DNA from: Roseovarius sp.
Lineage (GTDB): Bacteria; Pseudomonadota; Alphaproteobacteria; Rhodobacterales; Rhodobacteraceae
Length of the DNA stretch: 6,246 nucleotides
Assembly (NCBI GenBank): GCA_023260815.1
Contig: JALQUE010000311.1
Coordinates: forward strand, 1-6,246
Reading direction: 5' to 3'
In this document: positions 4,951 to 6,246 of the stretch, piece after piece
Layout of the letters: each line of letters starts with the position of its first letter
Position numbering within the stretch: position 1 is the first letter of the stretch
The notes under the pieces: model-generated
Told to the model about the DNA's origin: nothing
Databases searched by the model: none
Seen by the model: only the letters and a program-made list of their open reading frames with translations
Made by a program: the position numbers and the translations under genes

Positions 4951-6165
4951 ATGGCTGTGATGCAAATGCCCTATGCCTCGGATCCCGCCCGCGCAAGGGG
5001 GCGCCTCGTGCCCGAGGAGGAAAGCGCGTTCCGCTCGTGTTATCAGCGGGATCGCGACCGGATCATTCATTCCAGCGCCTTCCGCCGTCTCAAGCACAAG
5101 ACGCAGGTTTTCGTTGAACATGAGGGCGATTATTTTCGCACCCGCCTGACCCATTCCATCGAAGTGGCGCAGGTGGCGCGGACGATTTCCGGCGCGCTTG
5201 GCCTCAATTCCGAACTGACCGAGGCCGTGGCACTGGCGCATGATCTGGGGCACACGCCTTTTGGGCATACCGGCGAAGATGCTCTGGATGCGCTGATGCA
5301 GCCCTATGGCGGGTTCGATCACAACGCGCAGGCCTTGCGGATCGTCACGGCGCTGGAACGGCACTACGCGGAATTTGACGGGCTGAACCTGACCTGGGAC
5401 AGCCTGGAAGGCATCGCCAAGCACAATGGGCCGGTGACAGGCGATCTTCCCTATGCGCTGCGCGATTACAACGCCCGCCACGATCTCGAACTGGACACGC
5501 ACGCCAGCGCCGAGGCGCAGGTCGCGGCGCTGGCCGATGATGTCGCCTACAACAACCACGATTTGCATGACGGGTTGCGCGCGGGCCTCTTCACCGAAGC
5601 CGATATTCAGGCGCTGCCCATTGTCGATGCCTGCTACGGCGAGGTCGACGCCGCGTATCCGGGTCTTGATCCCTATCGCCGGCGCCACGAGGCTTTGCGG
5701 CGCGTGTTCGGTGTCATGGTCGGCGATGTGATCGAAACCTCGCGCCATCATCTGGCCGAGGCCGCGCCGCGTGACGCCGCTGATATCCGCCATCTGGGGC
5801 GTCCCGTGATCCGCTTCTCGGATGCCATGTGGCGCGACCTGCACGAGATTCGCGCCTTTCTTTTTGCCCGGATGTACCGCGCGCCTGCGGTCATGGAGAT
5901 GCGCGCCAAGGTGACGTGCGTCGTCGAAGAGCTGTTCCCGTTCTACCTGTCAGCGCCCAACCATCTGCCCGAGCGGTGGCGGCACGATGTTGCGGCGGCA
6001 ACGGATGATATCGCCTTGGCTCGGCTGGTCAGCGACTACATCGCCGGAATGACCGATCGCTATGCCCTCCAACAGCACGCCCGCTTTCTGGGCGGACCGG
6101 GAGGGGCCGGAGCATGGGGAGGGGCATGGGCCGGAGCATGGGCCGGAGCATGGGAAGGAGCATGA
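4951..6165 (+). CDS. dgt: Deoxyguanosinetriphosphate triphosphohydrolase-like protein (HD domain)
   Basis: A 404-residue dGTPase-like protein that hydrolyses dNTPs to deoxynucleoside and triphosphate, helping set dNTP pools. The HD metal site is intact: H68 in RLTHSIEVAQ, H97-D98 in LAHDLGHTPFGH, and an aspartate of the ADD motif (196-197). The N-terminal RDRDRIIHSSAFRRLKHKTQVF (33-54) and HEGDYFRTRLTH are classic for the family's type-2-like members. ATG 4951 (AAAGG 8 bases upstream) fits family N-termini; ATG 4960 is a possible alternative. The frame is open upstream to 4843, but that would overlap the divergent carrier gene and adds unrelated sequence. Oddly, the C-terminus from about residue 380 is a low-complexity Gly-Ala-Trp tail (GAW, GGAW, AGAW repeated) from a 12-bp tandem repeat. 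The stop lies 3 bp before the next gene, so the two are probably co-transcribed. Confidence 0.95.
   Translation: MAVMQMPYASDPARARGRLVPEEESAFRSCYQRDRDRIIHSSAFRRLKHKTQVFVEHEGDYFRTRLTHSIEVAQVARTISGALGLNSELTEAVALAHDLGHTPFGHTGEDALDALMQPYGGFDHNAQALRIVTALERHYAEFDGLNLTWDSLEGIAKHNGPVTGDLPYALRDYNARHDLELDTHASAEAQVAALADDVAYNNHDLHDGLRAGLFTEADIQALPIVDACYGEVDAAYPGLDPYRRRHEALRRVFGVMVGDVIETSRHHLAEAAPRDAADIRHLGRPVIRFSDAMWRDLHEIRAFLFARMYRAPAVMEMRAKVTCVVEELFPFYLSAPNHLPERWRHDVAAATDDIALARLVSDYIAGMTDRYALQQHARFLGGPGGAGAWGGAWAGAWAGAWEGA
6105..6164 (+). repeat. Five 12-bp tandem repeats at the 3' end of dgt
   Basis: Units of 12 bp with consensus GGCCGGAGCATG start at 6105, 6117, 6129, 6141 and 6153. The first, third and fourth are identical, the second reads GGGAGGGGCATG and the fifth GGAAGGAGCATG. 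Twelve bp equals four codons, so copy-number change would keep the dgt frame (A-W-A-G type units). The final unit contains the dgt stop and, as AAGGAG, the Shine-Dalgarno of the next gene. Confidence 0.9.
6155..6160 (+). promoter_or_regulatory. Ribosome binding site of the gene at 6169
   Basis: AAGGAG with 8 bases before ATG 6169 is a strong Shine-Dalgarno sequence. It lies inside the last 12-bp repeat unit of dgt, where two bases differ from the consensus unit and create it. Confidence 0.65.
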
Positions 6166-6168
6166 GCA

Positions 6169-6246
6169 ATGGCGATTGATCCCACCACGGTCGGCGGCCT
6201 GGACCCGGTCACGAGCTTTGCGCTGGTCGGCGCGCTTGGCGTCGGT
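6169..6246 (+). CDS. Start of a probable membrane protein gene, possibly a cation:proton antiporter (3' end outside window)
   Basis: Only 26 codons are visible: a polar start MAIDPTTVGGLDPVT, then a hydrophobic run SFALVGALGVG that begins what looks like a first membrane helix. It resembles N-termini of CPA-type sodium/proton antiporters, but this is too short to assign. The start is supported by AAGGAG 8 bases upstream and by the 3-bp spacing from the dgt stop. It is not the arginyl-tRNA synthetase gene that I recall often following dgt in this group. Confidence 0.6.
   Translation, partial: MAIDPTTVGGLDPVTSFALVGALGVG

Noticed and set aside
4861..5844. Minus-strand open frame of 327 codons antisense to dgt, and a similar one at 3337-4059
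   Set aside because: Both are GC-rich shadows of strongly supported plus-strand genes. Their translations look like random Arg/Gly/His-rich sequence.

Overview
The window looks like chromosomal DNA of an alphaproteobacterium of the Rhodobacterales/roseobacter type. It is GC-rich with strong G/C third-position bias. Its Dgt, exodeoxyribonuclease III and A-type Fe-S carrier all read like roseobacter-group versions. This is judged from sequence style and gene content, not from a search.

Layout. A 5'-truncated FAD-dependent aromatic-type monooxygenase (2-1042, +) converges on exodeoxyribonuclease III (1055-1837, -). Next comes a 326-bp divergent intergenic region whose half nearer 2163 is conspicuously AT-rich. 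It contains a consensus DnaA box, a second relaxed one, and an 8-bp inverted repeat reaching the ribosome binding site of the next gene. A three-gene plus-strand unit follows: a 98-residue protein built of exact 21-residue repeats (2164-2460), an unrecognised 361-residue, probably all-helical protein (2513-3598), and a ten-helix EamA/DMT-family transporter (3595-4512) that overlaps its predecessor by 4 bp and starts with TTG. This unit converges on an A-type iron-sulfur carrier (4559-4882, -). That gene is divergent from a dGTPase-like HD-domain phosphohydrolase (4951-6165, +). The first 26 codons of another gene, probably a membrane protein, run off the window (6169-6246, +).

How the genes may work together. 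xth, the Fe-S carrier and dgt are housekeeping genes (DNA repair, Fe-S maturation, dNTP homeostasis). The part that ordinary annotation does not explain is the 2164-4512 unit. The small protein carries TSS(I/V) five times at an exact 21-residue spacing, and its last copy ends precisely at FTSSI followed by the stop codon. Synonymous codons differ among the copies, so the amino-acid repeat looks conserved by selection rather than recently duplicated. A repeat peptide, an unknown helical protein and a small-molecule-type exporter in tandem allow the hypothesis of a multi-copy peptide precursor with a partner and an exporter. A short beta-solenoid or scaffold protein with a dedicated partner is equally open. 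No known peptide-modification enzyme is visible.

A second oddity is the 3' end of dgt. Five tandem 12-bp units encode a Gly-Ala-Trp tail, and the last unit also supplies the Shine-Dalgarno sequence of the following gene.
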